The notes beneath the pieces were generated by a model, which had not been told where the DNA came from, searched no databases, and saw nothing but the letters and a program-made list of their open reading frames with translations. A stretch of 64,000 nt of DNA from assembly GCF_016649425.1 (NCBI RefSeq), contig NZ_JADRCR010000013.1:1-64000 (forward strand), given 5' to 3'. Positions 38,599 through 52,490 of this stretch are shown piece after piece; position 1 is the first letter of the stretch, and every line of letters starts with the position of its first letter. The position numbers and the translations under genes are program-made. This stretch comes from Limnobaculum allomyrinae (GTDB taxonomy: Bacteria; Pseudomonadota; Gammaproteobacteria; Enterobacterales; Enterobacteriaceae).

Positions 38599-38625
38599 AA
38601 AGTTAGTTCACAATGAACTAACTTT
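38599..38625 (+). promoter_or_regulatory. Stem-loop in the metJ leader
   Basis: A perfect 12-bp AT-rich stem AAAGTTAGTTCA/TGAACTAACTTT with a CAA loop ends 33 bases before the metJ start. There is no U-run. It may stabilise or control the metJ mRNA; function unknown. Confidence 0.45.
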
Positions 38626-38658
38626 AAAGTTTCAGCTTTCTATTAATTAAGGTGCCCC

Positions 38659-38976
38659 ATGGCTGAGTGGAACGGCGAATATGTCAGCCCCTATGCTGAA
38701 CATGGCAAAAAGAGCGAACAGGTCAAAAAGATCACGGTATCCATCCCGCTGAAAGTATTAAAAATACTAACGGATGAACGTACCCGCCGTCAGATTAATA
38801 ACCTGAGACATGCCACCAATAGTGAATTGCTTTGTGAAGCATTTCTTCATGCGTTTACCGGGCAGCCTCTGCCTAATGACGAAGATTTACGTAAAGAACG
38901 TAGCGATGAGATCCCGGAAGCAGCAAAAATATTGATGCGTGAAAAAGGCATCGATCCGGACAGTTGGGATTATTAA
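38659..38976 (+). CDS. metJ: Methionine repressor
   Basis: Ribbon-helix-helix repressor using S-adenosylmethionine as co-repressor. 105 residues, the same as E. coli. The beta-strand [15 protein letters not shown] (about 22-36) and helices [27 protein letters not shown] are intact. Controls the MET boxes seen here upstream of metF, metB and itself. Confidence 0.98.
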   Translation: MAEWNGEYVSPYAEHGKKSEQVKKITVSIPLKVLKILTDERTRRQINNLRHATNSELLCEAFLHAFTGQPLPNDEDLRKERSDEIPEAAKILMREKGIDPDSWDY

Positions 38977-39135
38977 TTCTGATTATCGTCTTATTGCATT
39001 AGCAACACGATCGCTGATGATTAAAGATAACTAACTTACCCTCACTATTGGGATAGCGTTTTTTACCGGGTAGATATTACCAATAGCAATAATTCAGTCT
39101 GCCGTGGTAAACAAAGAACAGAATATTCAGATACA

Positions 39136-39160
39136 AAAAAGGCGCCTCAGGCGCCTTTTT
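39136..39160 (-). terminator. Bidirectional terminator between metJ and rpmE
   Basis: The stem AAAAAGGCGCC/GGCGCCTTTTT with a 3-base TCA loop, with T-runs on both strands. It lies 18 bp beyond the rpmE stop. Confidence 0.92.
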
Positions 39161-39178
39161 CTTTTCAGCTCAGTAAAA

Positions 39179-39394
39179 TTACTTAGCGCCGCCAACCATG
39201 TTGAAACGCTTGTTGAAGCGGTCTACACGGCCACCGGTAGCAACATCACGCTGCTTACCAGTATAGAACGGGTGGCATTCGCCGCACACGTCCAGGTTAA
39301 GATCGTGACCCACAGTTGAGTGAGTTTTGATTACGTTACCGCAAGAACAAGTTGCAGTAATCGCTTTGTATTCTGGGTGGATACCTTGTTTCAT
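39179..39394 (-). CDS. rpmE: 50S ribosomal protein L31 (zinc-binding form)
   Basis: 71 residues, near-identical to E. coli L31. All four zinc ligands are present: C16, C18 (TCSCGN) and C37, C40 (VCGECHPF), so this is the C-plus type, not the zinc-independent YkgM paralogue. Ribosome site AGAGAGG. Divergent from priA, as in E. coli. Confidence 0.98.
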   Translation of the reverse strand: MKQGIHPEYKAITATCSCGNVIKTHSTVGHDLNLDVCGECHPFYTGKQRDVATGGRVDRFNKRFNMVGGAK

Positions 39395-39532
39395 GATGAA
39401 CCTCTCTAATGTCGTGTCGCTATACGGTCATTATTGCCGTACACCACACGAAGTAAAAAAATAGTTGAGTGGTTTGATTCAGGTACTGAAATTCGAGTAC
39501 TGAATCAAAGGTTGCGTATTATACAGATCTAA

Positions 39533-41875
<2,343 letters not shown>

Positions 41876-42156
41876 AGATCACATTATTGAGAACTGGCTC
41901 TAAAAAGTTGATTCACAGCATACAATTCAGTAGCGGAATAGCATAAAACTGATGCCAGAAATAATACGTCCCAACTATTTATTCATTGAGACAACCAGAT
42001 TGACAACAGGCCATCGGCCTGCGTTTAAGCAGGGGCATGCTACAGCACTTCATTTTATATTCCCCCTGAAAACGAAAGAATAAATATCAGGGAGAATAAC
42101 AGGCGATACCCTAATATATGTACATAGGGCATATTGCCATTGGGAGGATCCCCTCT

Positions 42157-43179
42157 TTGGAACAAAATAAACATCCGGCACAGGTGACGATGAAAGATGT
42201 CGCCGATTTGGCAGGCGTGTCAACAGCCACTGTCTCCAGAGCACTCATGATGCCGGAAAAAGTCTCCTATAAAACCCGGGACAGAATAGAAAAAGCCATT
42301 AAGCAAACGGGATACATTCCTTATACACTGACTAAAAGTCAGAAACAGGGTGAGTCCAAAATATTACTGGCTATGGCACTGGACATCACTGACCCGTTCT
42401 TTACCGATGTGATGCAAGGCATTCAGCAAACTGCGGCTGAATATGGTTATATTGTTCTGTTTCTGGACAACCGCCAGCAGCCCATTGAAACCATTTCCCT
42501 GGCAACCATATTGCAGCAGGTTAACGGGGTTATTCTGCTGGGAGCCAACTTTCCGTTTGAAAGGCATGATGAAGCCAGCCATACACTACCGCCGATGGTG
42601 ATGGCCAATGAGTATCTACCAGAGTTAAAACTACCCACTATCCATATCGATAATTTGACCGCCGCCTTTAATGCTGTGCACTATTTGCAACGGCTGGGGC
42701 ACCGGCGTATTGCCTGTATCTCTGGTCCGGATCATTTGCACCTTAGTCACTATCGTCGGCAGGGTTATGTTCAGGCATTGCAACGAGGGGGGATTGCTGT
42801 TGAAACGTGTTATATCACCTCAGGGCCTTTAAATTTCGAGACCGGCGCTGAGGCTCTCTCCCAGCTAATGGCATTACCGCAACCGCCCAGTGCCATATTT
42901 TGCCACAGCGACATTGTGGCAATTGGTGCCATTTCTCAGGCGAAAAAAATGGGTATTCGTGTACCGGAACAGCTGTCTATTGTTGGATTTGATGATATTG
43001 CTCTGGCACAATATGTCGATCCTCCGCTAACCACTGTTGCACAGCCTCGGTATAAGATTGGTCGACAGGCAGTATTGATGCTGCTCGATCTATTGCAGGG
43101 TAGCGGAACCAAGGGTGGATCGGTTCTGCTGGACAGTGAATTGATTGTTCGCGCCAGTACCGCAAAACCACATAACTAG
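42157..43179 (+). CDS. cytR: LacI-family repressor of nucleoside catabolism
   Basis: Cytidine-responsive repressor that acts with CRP. HTH at about 11-40 (MKDVADLAGVSTATVSRAL), then a periplasmic-binding-type core (PPMVMANEY, HIDNLTAAF, GHRRIACISGP, FCHSDIVAIGA, TTVAQPRYKIG). I set the start at the TTG at 42157, with GGAGGA 8 bases before it and 340 residues (E. coli 341). The longer frame from the ATG at 42118 has no good ribosome site. Located between priA and ftsN, as in E. coli. Confidence 0.93.
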   Translation: MEQNKHPAQVTMKDVADLAGVSTATVSRALMMPEKVSYKTRDRIEKAIKQTGYIPYTLTKSQKQGESKILLAMALDITDPFFTDVMQGIQQTAAEYGYIVLFLDNRQQPIETISLATILQQVNGVILLGANFPFERHDEASHTLPPMVMANEYLPELKLPTIHIDNLTAAFNAVHYLQRLGHRRIACISGPDHLHLSHYRRQGYVQALQRGGIAVETCYITSGPLNFETGAEALSQLMALPQPPSAIFCHSDIVAIGAISQAKKMGIRVPEQLSIVGFDDIALAQYVDPPLTTVAQPRYKIGRQAVLMLLDLLQGSGTKGGSVLLDSELIVRASTAKPHN

Positions 43180-43254
43180 CCAAAGTACCACATATTACGT
43201 ACTATAACGGTTCTCTTTTAATCTGTTTCTAAAAACAAACGTAGTGAAGTCATA

Positions 43255-44082
43255 GTGGCACAACGAGATTATGTAAGCCGTAGCCGATCGGGGACGCGGA
43301 GTAAAAAAAATAGCAGAAAGAAAAAAAGCTCATCAGGCGGCGCATCTAAGCTGATGATTGTGCTTGCTCTCGCCGTATTGGTCGTGTTTGGCGGAGGCCT
43401 TTACTATATTACCCAGCATAAGCCTGAAACGGTTCCTGCCGCCGGAACACCTGCGGTTCAACCAGGAAATGGTTTACCACCAAAGCCGGAAGAGCGTTGG
43501 AGCTACATAAAAGAGCTGGAAAATCGTCAGGTTACCAACTCACCTAATTCAACAGGTCAGCCAAAAACAAATACTCAGGCACCGTTGACTGCCGAACAGA
43601 AAAGAATGCTGGATCAGATTCAGGCTGATATGCAAAAGCCACCGATTCAACTTTCTGGCGTTGATGCCAGTGGTCGCCCATCTACTGCTCGCGATGGCGG
43701 AACTAAACCGGCGTTAAATAATACGGCGGCGGTGAATACTCAGACACAGCAACAGACGCCAACGCCAACACCACCAAAGAAAGTCACACCACCAGCGCCA
43801 GCACCGGTGACTTCAACGCCAAAAACCACCAGCCAGACAGCGGCCCAGGCACAAAGCCAACGCTGGATTATTCAATGTGGCTCATTTAAAGCACTGGATC
43901 AGGCCGAGTCAGTGAAGGTTAATCTGGCGTTCTCCGGTATTGAAAGCCGAATCAGCACCAGCGATGGTTGGAACCGGGTAATCCTTGGCCCTTATAATAA
44001 TCGTGAAGCGGCAGACAAAACTTTACAACGGCTAAAAAGTAGCGGTATGAGCGGCTGTATTCCGGTCGCCTCAGGAAAGTAA
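43255..44082 (+). CDS. ftsN: Cell division protein FtsN
   Basis: Septal activator of peptidoglycan synthesis. GTG start giving MAQRDYVSRSRSG, the family start. Short basic cytoplasmic tail (RKKKSSS), one membrane segment (about 33-51, MIVLALAVLVVFGGGLYYI), a Pro/Gln/Thr-rich periplasmic linker, then the C-terminal SPOR domain binding denuded glycan (RWIIQCGSFKALDQAE ... about 203-272). At 275 residues it is shorter than E. coli (319), the difference being in the linker. Confidence 0.95.
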   Translation: MAQRDYVSRSRSGTRSKKNSRKKKSSSGGASKLMIVLALAVLVVFGGGLYYITQHKPETVPAAGTPAVQPGNGLPPKPEERWSYIKELENRQVTNSPNSTGQPKTNTQAPLTAEQKRMLDQIQADMQKPPIQLSGVDASGRPSTARDGGTKPALNNTAAVNTQTQQQTPTPTPPKKVTPPAPAPVTSTPKTTSQTAAQAQSQRWIIQCGSFKALDQAESVKVNLAFSGIESRISTSDGWNRVILGPYNNREAADKTLQRLKSSGMSGCIPVASGK

Positions 44083-44115
44083 CCGATTGTAATTTATAAA
44101 TTTTATTTATAACAG

Positions 44116-44137
44116 CGGGCTACCTCAGGGTAGCCCG
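44116..44137 (+). terminator. Possible terminator after ftsN
   Basis: The 9-bp stem CGGGCTACC/GGTAGCCCG with a 4-base loop lies 33 bp after the stop. Only AATGTTATT follows, so it is a weak U-run. Confidence 0.6.
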
Positions 44138-44280
44138 AATGTTATTCAACCCTGCGGCTCTAACGCTGAATATTTTACTTCTTCAGGGTTGAAAATCTGA
44201 TGCCATTCCCCCATCTAATTTATTAATTATGCCTTGCCTCTTATGTAAGGCTGTTTCTATCAGCTAATGAGGATCTGCAC

Positions 44281-44811
44281 GTGACAACAATTGTAAGCGT
44301 TCGCCGCAACGGTCATGTAGTAATTGGGGGTGATGGCCAGGTAACTCTGGGTAACACCGTGATGAAGGGCAATGCCCGTAAAGTTCGCCGCCTGTATAAC
44401 GACCGTGTAATTGCTGGCTTTGCCGGTGGCACCGCAGATGCCTTCACTCTGTTTGAACGCTTTGAGCGCAAGCTGGAGATGCACCAAGGGCATCTGACTA
44501 AAGCCGCCGTTGAACTGGCGAAAGACTGGCGTACCGACCGTATGTTACGTCGATTAGAAGCGCTGCTGGCGGTAGCGGATGAAACTGCTTCGCTGATCAT
44601 CACCGGTAATGGTGATGTGGTTCAGCCAGAAAACGATTTAATTGCAATTGGTTCCGGTGGCCCTTATGCCCAGTCGGCTGCCAGAGCACTATTGGAAAAT
44701 ACCGATATGAATGCCAGAGATATTGTGGAGAAATCTCTGTCTATTGCCGGTGATATCTGTATTTACACCAACCGTTTCCAAACCATCGAAGAATTAAAAG
44801 CTAAAGAATAA
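44281..44811 (+). CDS. hslV: ATP-dependent protease peptidase subunit HslV (ClpQ)
   Basis: Proteasome-like threonine peptidase. Start codon GTG with GAGGATC upstream; MTTIVSVRR exposes catalytic Thr2 after Met removal. 176 residues as in E. coli. Conserved [30 protein letters not shown] and [19 protein letters not shown]. Followed 8 bp later by its ATPase partner hslU. Confidence 0.98.
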   Translation: MTTIVSVRRNGHVVIGGDGQVTLGNTVMKGNARKVRRLYNDRVIAGFAGGTADAFTLFERFERKLEMHQGHLTKAAVELAKDWRTDRMLRRLEALLAVADETASLIITGNGDVVQPENDLIAIGSGGPYAQSAARALLENTDMNARDIVEKSLSIAGDICIYTNRFQTIEELKAKE

Positions 44812-44822
44812 GGACCGTAATG

Positions 44823-46154
44823 ATGTCTGAAATGACCCCTCGCGAAATAGTCAGTGAACTTGACAGCTATATCATCGGTCAGAACAAAGCCAAGCGTGCA
44901 GTGGCCATTGCTCTGCGTAACCGCTGGCGCCGTATGCAACTTGATGAAATGTTGCGTCATGAAGTCACGCCAAAAAATATTTTAATGATCGGCCCAACTG
45001 GTGTCGGTAAAACCGAAATTGCGCGCCGTCTGGCTAAACTGGCCAACGCACCATTTATCAAAGTCGAAGCCACCAAGTTCACTGAAGTGGGCTATGTGGG
45101 GAAAGAGGTCGACTCTATCATCCGTGATTTAACTGATGCCGCCATCAAAATGGTTCGTCAGCAATCCGTTGAGAAAATGCGTTTTCGTGCCGAAGAACTG
45201 GCGGAAGAGCGTATCCTTGATGTTTTAATTCCACCAGCACGCGACAACTGGGGTCAGACTGAAAACGGTTCTGACAGCTCTGCCGCACGCCAGGCATTCC
45301 GTAAAAAACTGCGTGAAGGCCAATTGGATGATAAAGAGATCGAAATCGAGCTGGCATCGATGTCCATGGGGGTAGAAATTATGGCACCTCCGGGCATGGA
45401 AGAGATGACCAATCAGCTACAGTCAATGTTCCAGAATCTGGGCGGACAAAAGCAAAAGCCGCGCAAGATGAAGATCAAAGATGCCTTCAAAGTGCTGATA
45501 GAAGAAGAAGCCAGCAAATTGATCAATCCGGAAGAGCTCAAGCAACAGGCAATTGATGCTGTTGAGCAGCATGGAATTGTATTTATCGATGAGATCGACA
45601 AAATCTGTAAGCGTGGCGAAGTTTCCGGCCCGGATGTATCCCGTGAAGGTGTTCAGCGTGACTTACTGCCATTAGTAGAAGGCTGTACCGTATCCACTAA
45701 ACACGGCATGGTTAAAACCGATCACATTCTGTTTATTGCCTCCGGCGCATTCCAGACCGCCAGTCCGTCAGACCTTATCCCTGAATTACAGGGTCGTTTG
45801 CCTATTCGTGTCGAGTTACAAGCTCTGACCACGGAAGATTTTGAACGTATCCTGACTGAACCAAGCGCTTCATTAACCGAGCAGTACAAAGCGTTAATGG
45901 CAACGGAAGGGGTAACGATCAACTTCCTGGCAGACGGTATTCGCCGTATTGCAGAAGCGGCATGGCAGGTCAACGAGCGCACAGAAAACATCGGTGCCCG
46001 TCGTCTACATACCGTTCTGGAGCGTTTAATGGAAGATATCTCCTATGACGCCAGCGAAAGCAACGGCACCAGCATTGATATTGATGCAGAGTATGTTCGT
46101 CGCCATCTGGATGAATTAGTGGATGATGAAGATTTAAGCCGTTTCATTCTGTAA
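44823..46154 (+). CDS. hslU: ATP-dependent protease ATPase subunit HslU (ClpY)
   Basis: AAA+ unfoldase that feeds HslV. 443 residues from the ATG at 44823 (an adjacent ATG at 44820 is possible; AAGGA precedes both). Walker [10 protein letters not shown], pore loop GYVGKEVDS, Walker B VFIDEID, sensor region [12 protein letters not shown], and C-terminal DEDLSRFIL, which docks into HslV. Heat-shock operon hslVU; I did not identify a sigma-32 promoter with certainty. Confidence 0.98.
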   Translation: MSEMTPREIVSELDSYIIGQNKAKRAVAIALRNRWRRMQLDEMLRHEVTPKNILMIGPTGVGKTEIARRLAKLANAPFIKVEATKFTEVGYVGKEVDSIIRDLTDAAIKMVRQQSVEKMRFRAEELAEERILDVLIPPARDNWGQTENGSDSSAARQAFRKKLREGQLDDKEIEIELASMSMGVEIMAPPGMEEMTNQLQSMFQNLGGQKQKPRKMKIKDAFKVLIEEEASKLINPEELKQQAIDAVEQHGIVFIDEIDKICKRGEVSGPDVSREGVQRDLLPLVEGCTVSTKHGMVKTDHILFIASGAFQTASPSDLIPELQGRLPIRVELQALTTEDFERILTEPSASLTEQYKALMATEGVTINFLADGIRRIAEAAWQVNERTENIGARRLHTVLERLMEDISYDASESNGTSIDIDAEYVRRHLDELVDDEDLSRFIL

Positions 46155-46185
46155 CGTTTTTTATCGCTCTACTCAATCTGTCGTA

Positions 46186-46213
46186 TTTACGGGAGGCACT
46201 AGCCTCCCGTAAA
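46186..46213 (+). terminator. Terminator after hslU
   Basis: The perfect 12-bp stem TTTACGGGAGGC/GCCTCCCGTAAA with an ACTA loop lies 32 bp after the stop codon. Few U residues follow (CTTAT). Confidence 0.72.
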
Positions 46214-46361
46214 CTTATCCCTTAGTATTCGTTTGGTTTTATCCCAGAATCAAAGCAAACTCTCGTTAAATTCTCTATAATACGCGTATAGTTAGCGGCT
46301 AGCCGATCTGCCCGCTATGAAATTATTCTCAAATTAAAAGTTACTAAATTAAAACTAAAAC

Positions 46362-47279
46362 ATGAGCCAAACTCACTCAACAAGTAAAACAGCAGCCTGG
46401 ATTGAAAGCCTGCGCCCCCGCACATTGCCTCTGGCATTGGCATCGATTGTTACCGGCTCTGCGCTGGCTGCCTGGATGAACCATTTTCAGTTGGATATTG
46501 CGCTGATGGCGCTGCTGACTGCGGCAATGCTACAGATTTTATCTAATCTGGCGAATGACTATGGCGATGCAATAAAAGGCAGTGATACCGAAACGCGTAT
46601 CGGCCCCAATCGCGGAATGCAAAAAGGGCTGATTAATCAGGCTCAGATGAAACGAGCCCTGATTATTGTGATTATTCTCACCATCGCTTCCGGTATTGCG
46701 CTGATTGCCCTGGCCTGTAAAAAACCCGAAGATATCATCGGTTTTCTGGGGTTAGGTTTACTGGCTATCATAGCCTCCATCACTTATACCGTTGGCCGCA
46801 AGCCATATGGCTATATGGGATTAGGGGACATTTCTGTTCTGATTTTCTTTGGCTGGTTAAGCGTTGCCGGTACCTATTACCTACAGGCCGGAACCTTCGA
46901 TACTGTCGTCATGTTACCCGCCACCGCTTGTGGTTTGTTGGCAACCGCTGTATTGAATATCAACAATTTGCGTGATATCGATAATGACCGTATGAATGGT
47001 AAAAACACGCTTGCAGTACGCTTAGGCCCACTATGGGGTCGCCGCTATCACTTCATGTTACTGGCCGGCGCACTTTTGTGTCTGGTTCTGTTTGCCCTGT
47101 TTGATTTGCGTAGTTGGAGTGGCTGGCTGTTTATTTTGGCGGTACCGTTACTTTACCGTCACGCTATGTATGTATTACATGAACCAACGGCAGTGGCAAT
47201 GCGTCCTATGCTGGAGCAGATGGTTAAAGGTGCGCTACTGACCAATATTCTGTTTGCTATCGGTGTAGTGCTCAGCTAA
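46362..47279 (+). CDS. menA: 1,4-dihydroxy-2-naphthoate polyprenyltransferase
   Basis: UbiA-family membrane enzyme that prenylates DHNA for menaquinone. 305 residues (E. coli 308). Aspartate-rich motifs NLANDYGDAIKGSDTE (about 65-80) and NNLRDIDNDRMNGKNTLAVRLG are present with about nine membrane segments. Start ATG follows AT-rich leader with weak ribosome site. Location between hslU and rraA is conserved. Supports anaerobic respiration. Confidence 0.96.
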   Translation: MSQTHSTSKTAAWIESLRPRTLPLALASIVTGSALAAWMNHFQLDIALMALLTAAMLQILSNLANDYGDAIKGSDTETRIGPNRGMQKGLINQAQMKRALIIVIILTIASGIALIALACKKPEDIIGFLGLGLLAIIASITYTVGRKPYGYMGLGDISVLIFFGWLSVAGTYYLQAGTFDTVVMLPATACGLLATAVLNINNLRDIDNDRMNGKNTLAVRLGPLWGRRYHFMLLAGALLCLVLFALFDLRSWSGWLFILAVPLLYRHAMYVLHEPTAVAMRPMLEQMVKGALLTNILFAIGVVLS

Positions 47280-47430
47280 CTCTGCTTATCAATCATTTTT
47301 ATCATTCCCCTTATTGAATCAGCCGCTCCGGCGGCCTCAATACCAGGATGACTTTGCTATCCTTGTAAAAATCAGGATATACTGATTATTCATGGCGAAA
47401 AATGAACCAACGGAAACAGGCGACGATTTT

Positions 47431-47916
47431 ATGAAATATGATACTTCCGAGTTATGTGACATCTATCATGAAGAAGTCAACGTTGTGGAACCCCTGTTCT
47501 CTAACTTTGGCGGACGCCCCTCTTTTGGTGGTCAAATCACCACGGTTAAATGCTTCGAAGACAATGGCCTGCTGTATGAGCTATTGGAAGAGAATGGCCA
47601 GGGTCGCGTATTACTGATCGACGGCGGCGGTTCAGTTCGTCGTGCACTGATCGATGCCGAGTTAGCCCGTCTTGCCGTTCAAAACGAATGGGAAGGTCTG
47701 GTAGTTTACGGCGCGGTTCGTCAGGTAGATGAACTGGAAGAGCTGGATATTGGCATTCAGGCTTTAGCTGCTATCCCGGTTGGCGCTGATTCACAAAACA
47801 TCGGCGAAAGCGATATTCGCGTAAACTTTGGTGGCGTGACCTTTTTCTCCGGTGACCATCTGTATGCCGACAATACCGGTATCATTCTGTCAGAAGAAGC
47901 GCTGGACATCGAATAA
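47431..47916 (+). CDS. rraA: Regulator of ribonuclease activity A
   Basis: Inhibits RNase E by binding its C-terminal scaffold. The frame opens at 47392, but [21 protein letters not shown] at 47431 matches the universal start and gives 161 residues, as in E. coli. Ring-forming fold with [34 protein letters not shown] and [14 protein letters not shown]. The aldolase-like DGGGSxRxA motif of relatives is retained, but RraA itself is not an enzyme. Confidence 0.97.
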   Translation: MKYDTSELCDIYHEEVNVVEPLFSNFGGRPSFGGQITTVKCFEDNGLLYELLEENGQGRVLLIDGGGSVRRALIDAELARLAVQNEWEGLVVYGAVRQVDELEELDIGIQALAAIPVGADSQNIGESDIRVNFGGVTFFSGDHLYADNTGIILSEEALDIE

Positions 47917-47978
47917 GCCATGATACGCGGAGACATTCAGGTTTCCGCTATTTTGATTTCCGGTTAAAACAGACCGGG

Positions 47979-48020
47979 CAGCGGCGGTTTCAGATAACAT
48001 CACCGCCTGTCCGCTGTTTT
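47979..48020 (+). terminator. Probable terminator after rraA
   Basis: Outer arms CAGCG/CGCTG and inner arms GGCGGT/ACCGCC make an interrupted GC-rich stem that ends in TTTT. It begins 63 bp after the stop. Confidence 0.6.
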
Positions 48021-48146
48021 AGTTTGAACTTAATTATCCTCCTGCCCAATATTCCCACATAATATTTATCATCACTCTGTATCTCAGCAAGATCGGTCAG
48101 GCTGTGCCGACGGTTTTCTGCCAAAGTATTGAACATGGAGGATGTA

Positions 48147-49016
48147 ATGTTCGATGACAAAACCGATGCTTATTCCAGGCGCTTTAGCAAGGTGCTCAGC
48201 TATATTGAACAACACCTGGATGATCCACTGACCATTGAGTTACTGAGTGAAATTGCCAATTTTTCACCTTTTCATTTTCACCGGCAATTCACCACTTATT
48301 GTGGAATGCCAATAGGTCGTTATATTCAGTGGATGCGAATCAGGCGTGCATCGTACCGACTGGCCTTTAATCCGTTGGAAAAAATTATCGATATCGCCCT
48401 TGATGCCGGGTTTCAAAATCCCGAGTCATTTAGTCGCGCCTTCAAGCAAGCGCTGGGAAAAACACCCAGCCAGTTTCGGCAACAGCCTGACTGGCTTGAC
48501 TGGCATCAGCGCATTCCTGAGCAAAAATATATAAGGACCCAAACCATGGAAGTGAAGATAGTCAGTTTTCCTGATACGCCAATTGCCATGTTGACCCACC
48601 GGGGCAATCCGGACTTGATCAATGCGACAGCTACGCACTTTATTGAATGGCGTAAAAGCACCGGGCTATCGCCGGTATGCACCAGCCAAACTTATGGCAT
48701 TGCCTTTCACGATCCGACAACAACAGCGGCTGAGGAGTTTCGCTTTGATATTGGCGGCTCGGTAAATGCACCCATCCCCGAAGATAATTCATTTGGTGTA
48801 GTCAATGGCCGGATACCAGGCGGACGATGCGCCGTGGCTCGTCATCAGGGCTCACACCAAACTCTGACCGAGAGCGCTCGTCGTTTATACCGTGACTGGC
48901 TGCCCGCCAGTGGAGAGGAACTGCGTGATTTTCCACTCTACTTCCATTACTTCAATTTTGTACATGAAGTGGCTGAACATGAATTACTGACGGATATCTA
49001 TTTGCCACTGAAATAA
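48147..49016 (+). CDS. AraC-family regulator with GyrI-like effector domain
   Basis: The 289-residue protein starts at the ATG at 48147, preceded by GGAGG; the open frame further upstream covers that site. Two AraC HTH motifs lie at about 8-106 (LLSEIANFSPFHFHRQF and the second ending AFKQALGKTPSQFRQ). A GyrI/Rob-type ligand-binding half follows at about 132-289 (VKIVSFPDTPIAMLTHRG, YGIAFHDPT, GRCAVARHQGSHQTL). The architecture resembles Rob-like regulators of efflux and drug response. No target gene is adjacent: it lies between rraA and zapB, so it is an accessory insertion. Confidence 0.88.
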   Translation: MFDDKTDAYSRRFSKVLSYIEQHLDDPLTIELLSEIANFSPFHFHRQFTTYCGMPIGRYIQWMRIRRASYRLAFNPLEKIIDIALDAGFQNPESFSRAFKQALGKTPSQFRQQPDWLDWHQRIPEQKYIRTQTMEVKIVSFPDTPIAMLTHRGNPDLINATATHFIEWRKSTGLSPVCTSQTYGIAFHDPTTTAAEEFRFDIGGSVNAPIPEDNSFGVVNGRIPGGRCAVARHQGSHQTLTESARRLYRDWLPASGEELRDFPLYFHYFNFVHEVAEHELLTDIYLPLK

Positions 49017-49039
49017 AAGAAGAGCTAAATAATCCCAAT

Positions 49040-49065
49040 AAAAACGCCGCATAGGCGGCGTTTTT
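49040..49065. terminator. Bidirectional terminator between the AraC gene and zapB
   Basis: The stem AAAAACGCCGC/GCGGCGTTTTT (11 bp) with an ATAG loop has T-runs on both strands, between convergent genes. Confidence 0.92.
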
Positions 49066-49093
49066 ATTGTCTGATGGCTAACCGTTACAACGA

Positions 49094-49333
49094 TTAAACT
49101 TCATCCATTTTACCCAACAGAAGACGTAAACGCTCCTGCCAGGCTTGTTGTTCTTGCTTCAACTGAGCGTTTTCGTTCACTAACGACTCACGTCCGTTAG
49201 CAGACGTTTCAATTTCACGAGTTAAAGAGTTATTTTTCTCTTTCAGCTCTTCAATTTCCATTTGCAACAGGGTGATGGTATCAATGGCCTGTTGAACCTT
49301 AGCTTCCAGTTTTTCGAATACTTCAAATGACAT
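49094..49333 (-). CDS. zapB: Cell division protein ZapB
   Basis: Coiled-coil Z-ring stabiliser. 79 residues from the ATG at 49333 ([18 protein letters not shown]), versus 81 in E. coli; a neighbouring ATG one codon earlier is possible. GAGG lies just upstream, and the longer open frame to 49438 is not supported. The whole protein is a heptad coiled coil ([21 protein letters not shown]). Same place and strand as in E. coli, next to glpFKX. Confidence 0.95.
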   Translation of the reverse strand: MSFEVFEKLEAKVQQAIDTITLLQMEIEELKEKNNSLTREIETSANGRESLVNENAQLKQEQQAWQERLRLLLGKMDEV

Positions 49334-49820
49334 CATTTTGTCCTCATATAGACATAACCGCAAAGCGGAAAACCTAACATTTATAACAGCCGCTAGCGGC
49401 AAGACTCGCACATCCCATCGGTGGAACGCCAAAATCAACAGCCTGATTGTATTTACCTGATCGAACGCTGTCCAGACATAGACCCATATAAAGCGCGAAT
49501 GTTCAGAAATTTTGTCAATCGGGCGGTACCGTTAGCTAATTAGCAGCAAAAAATAATTAAACCAGTGGTTACTCATTCTTACCATGGCAACTACTCATTT
49601 CATCTGAAACGAATTCTACGCCAAGAGAAACCTGCTTCACTTATCACTTTTCGAACTCATAAGAGCAATAATTTGACCGAATACACAAAATCATACTTTC
49701 GTTATTTTTCGATATAGCGCGATAACGATAAAATCCGTCCACTTCCTCTATAACTAAAAAAATAGAGGCTAATACGGGTAATCAGATTACCACTCTACCC
49801 TTCAATGGAGGATTATATTT
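49334..49820. other. Regulatory gap between zapB and glpF
   Basis: About 490 bp without a gene. It holds the glpFKX control region at its right end, including repeated TTCGTTA / TTCGATA elements and a CGTTAT...ATAACG inverted repeat at 49700-49727. The left part (zapB side) has a 49-bp stretch reading toward zapB with no clear motif. Confidence 0.45.
49694..49727. promoter_or_regulatory. Candidate GlpR operator upstream of glpF
   Basis: TACTTTCGTTA and TTTTTCGATA resemble GlpR half-sites (TTCGWTA), within an overlapping inverted repeat CGTTAT/ATAACG. About 95-125 bp before the glpF start. GlpR repression of glpFK by glycerol-3-phosphate-sensitive binding is well known; the specific match here is inferred. 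Confidence 0.35.
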
Positions 49821-52198
<2,378 letters not shown>

Positions 52199-52354
52199 TA
52201 TTACTCTGTAGAGTTTCTCTCTTTTCAGATCAACTATTGAGGACATTCCGACCGTAAAAACAAAGTGCCTGTATTATCTTTGTACGCGGTCGGAGAATCG
52301 TCTCACTCAATAACAAAGAACGTCGGGCTTAACCTGACGATTCATTCTCATGAC

Positions 52355-52385
52355 AGATAAAGGGCCGGTATACGGCCCTTTATCT
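52355..52385 (+). terminator. Terminator between glpK and glpX
   Basis: The perfect 13-bp stem AGATAAAGGGCCG/CGGCCCTTTATCT with a GTATA loop is flanked by T-rich ends. It implies that glpX is expressed by read-through or from its own promoter in the 105 bp that follow. Confidence 0.78.
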
Positions 52386-52490
52386 ATGGATTATTCTCTC
52401 ACCCCGCCATTTCACCACGCTTTAACTGTGATAAGATCCCGGCAGTTTTTTACTCATCTTAATTTTTCAATATATTACGGACCCCAATAC

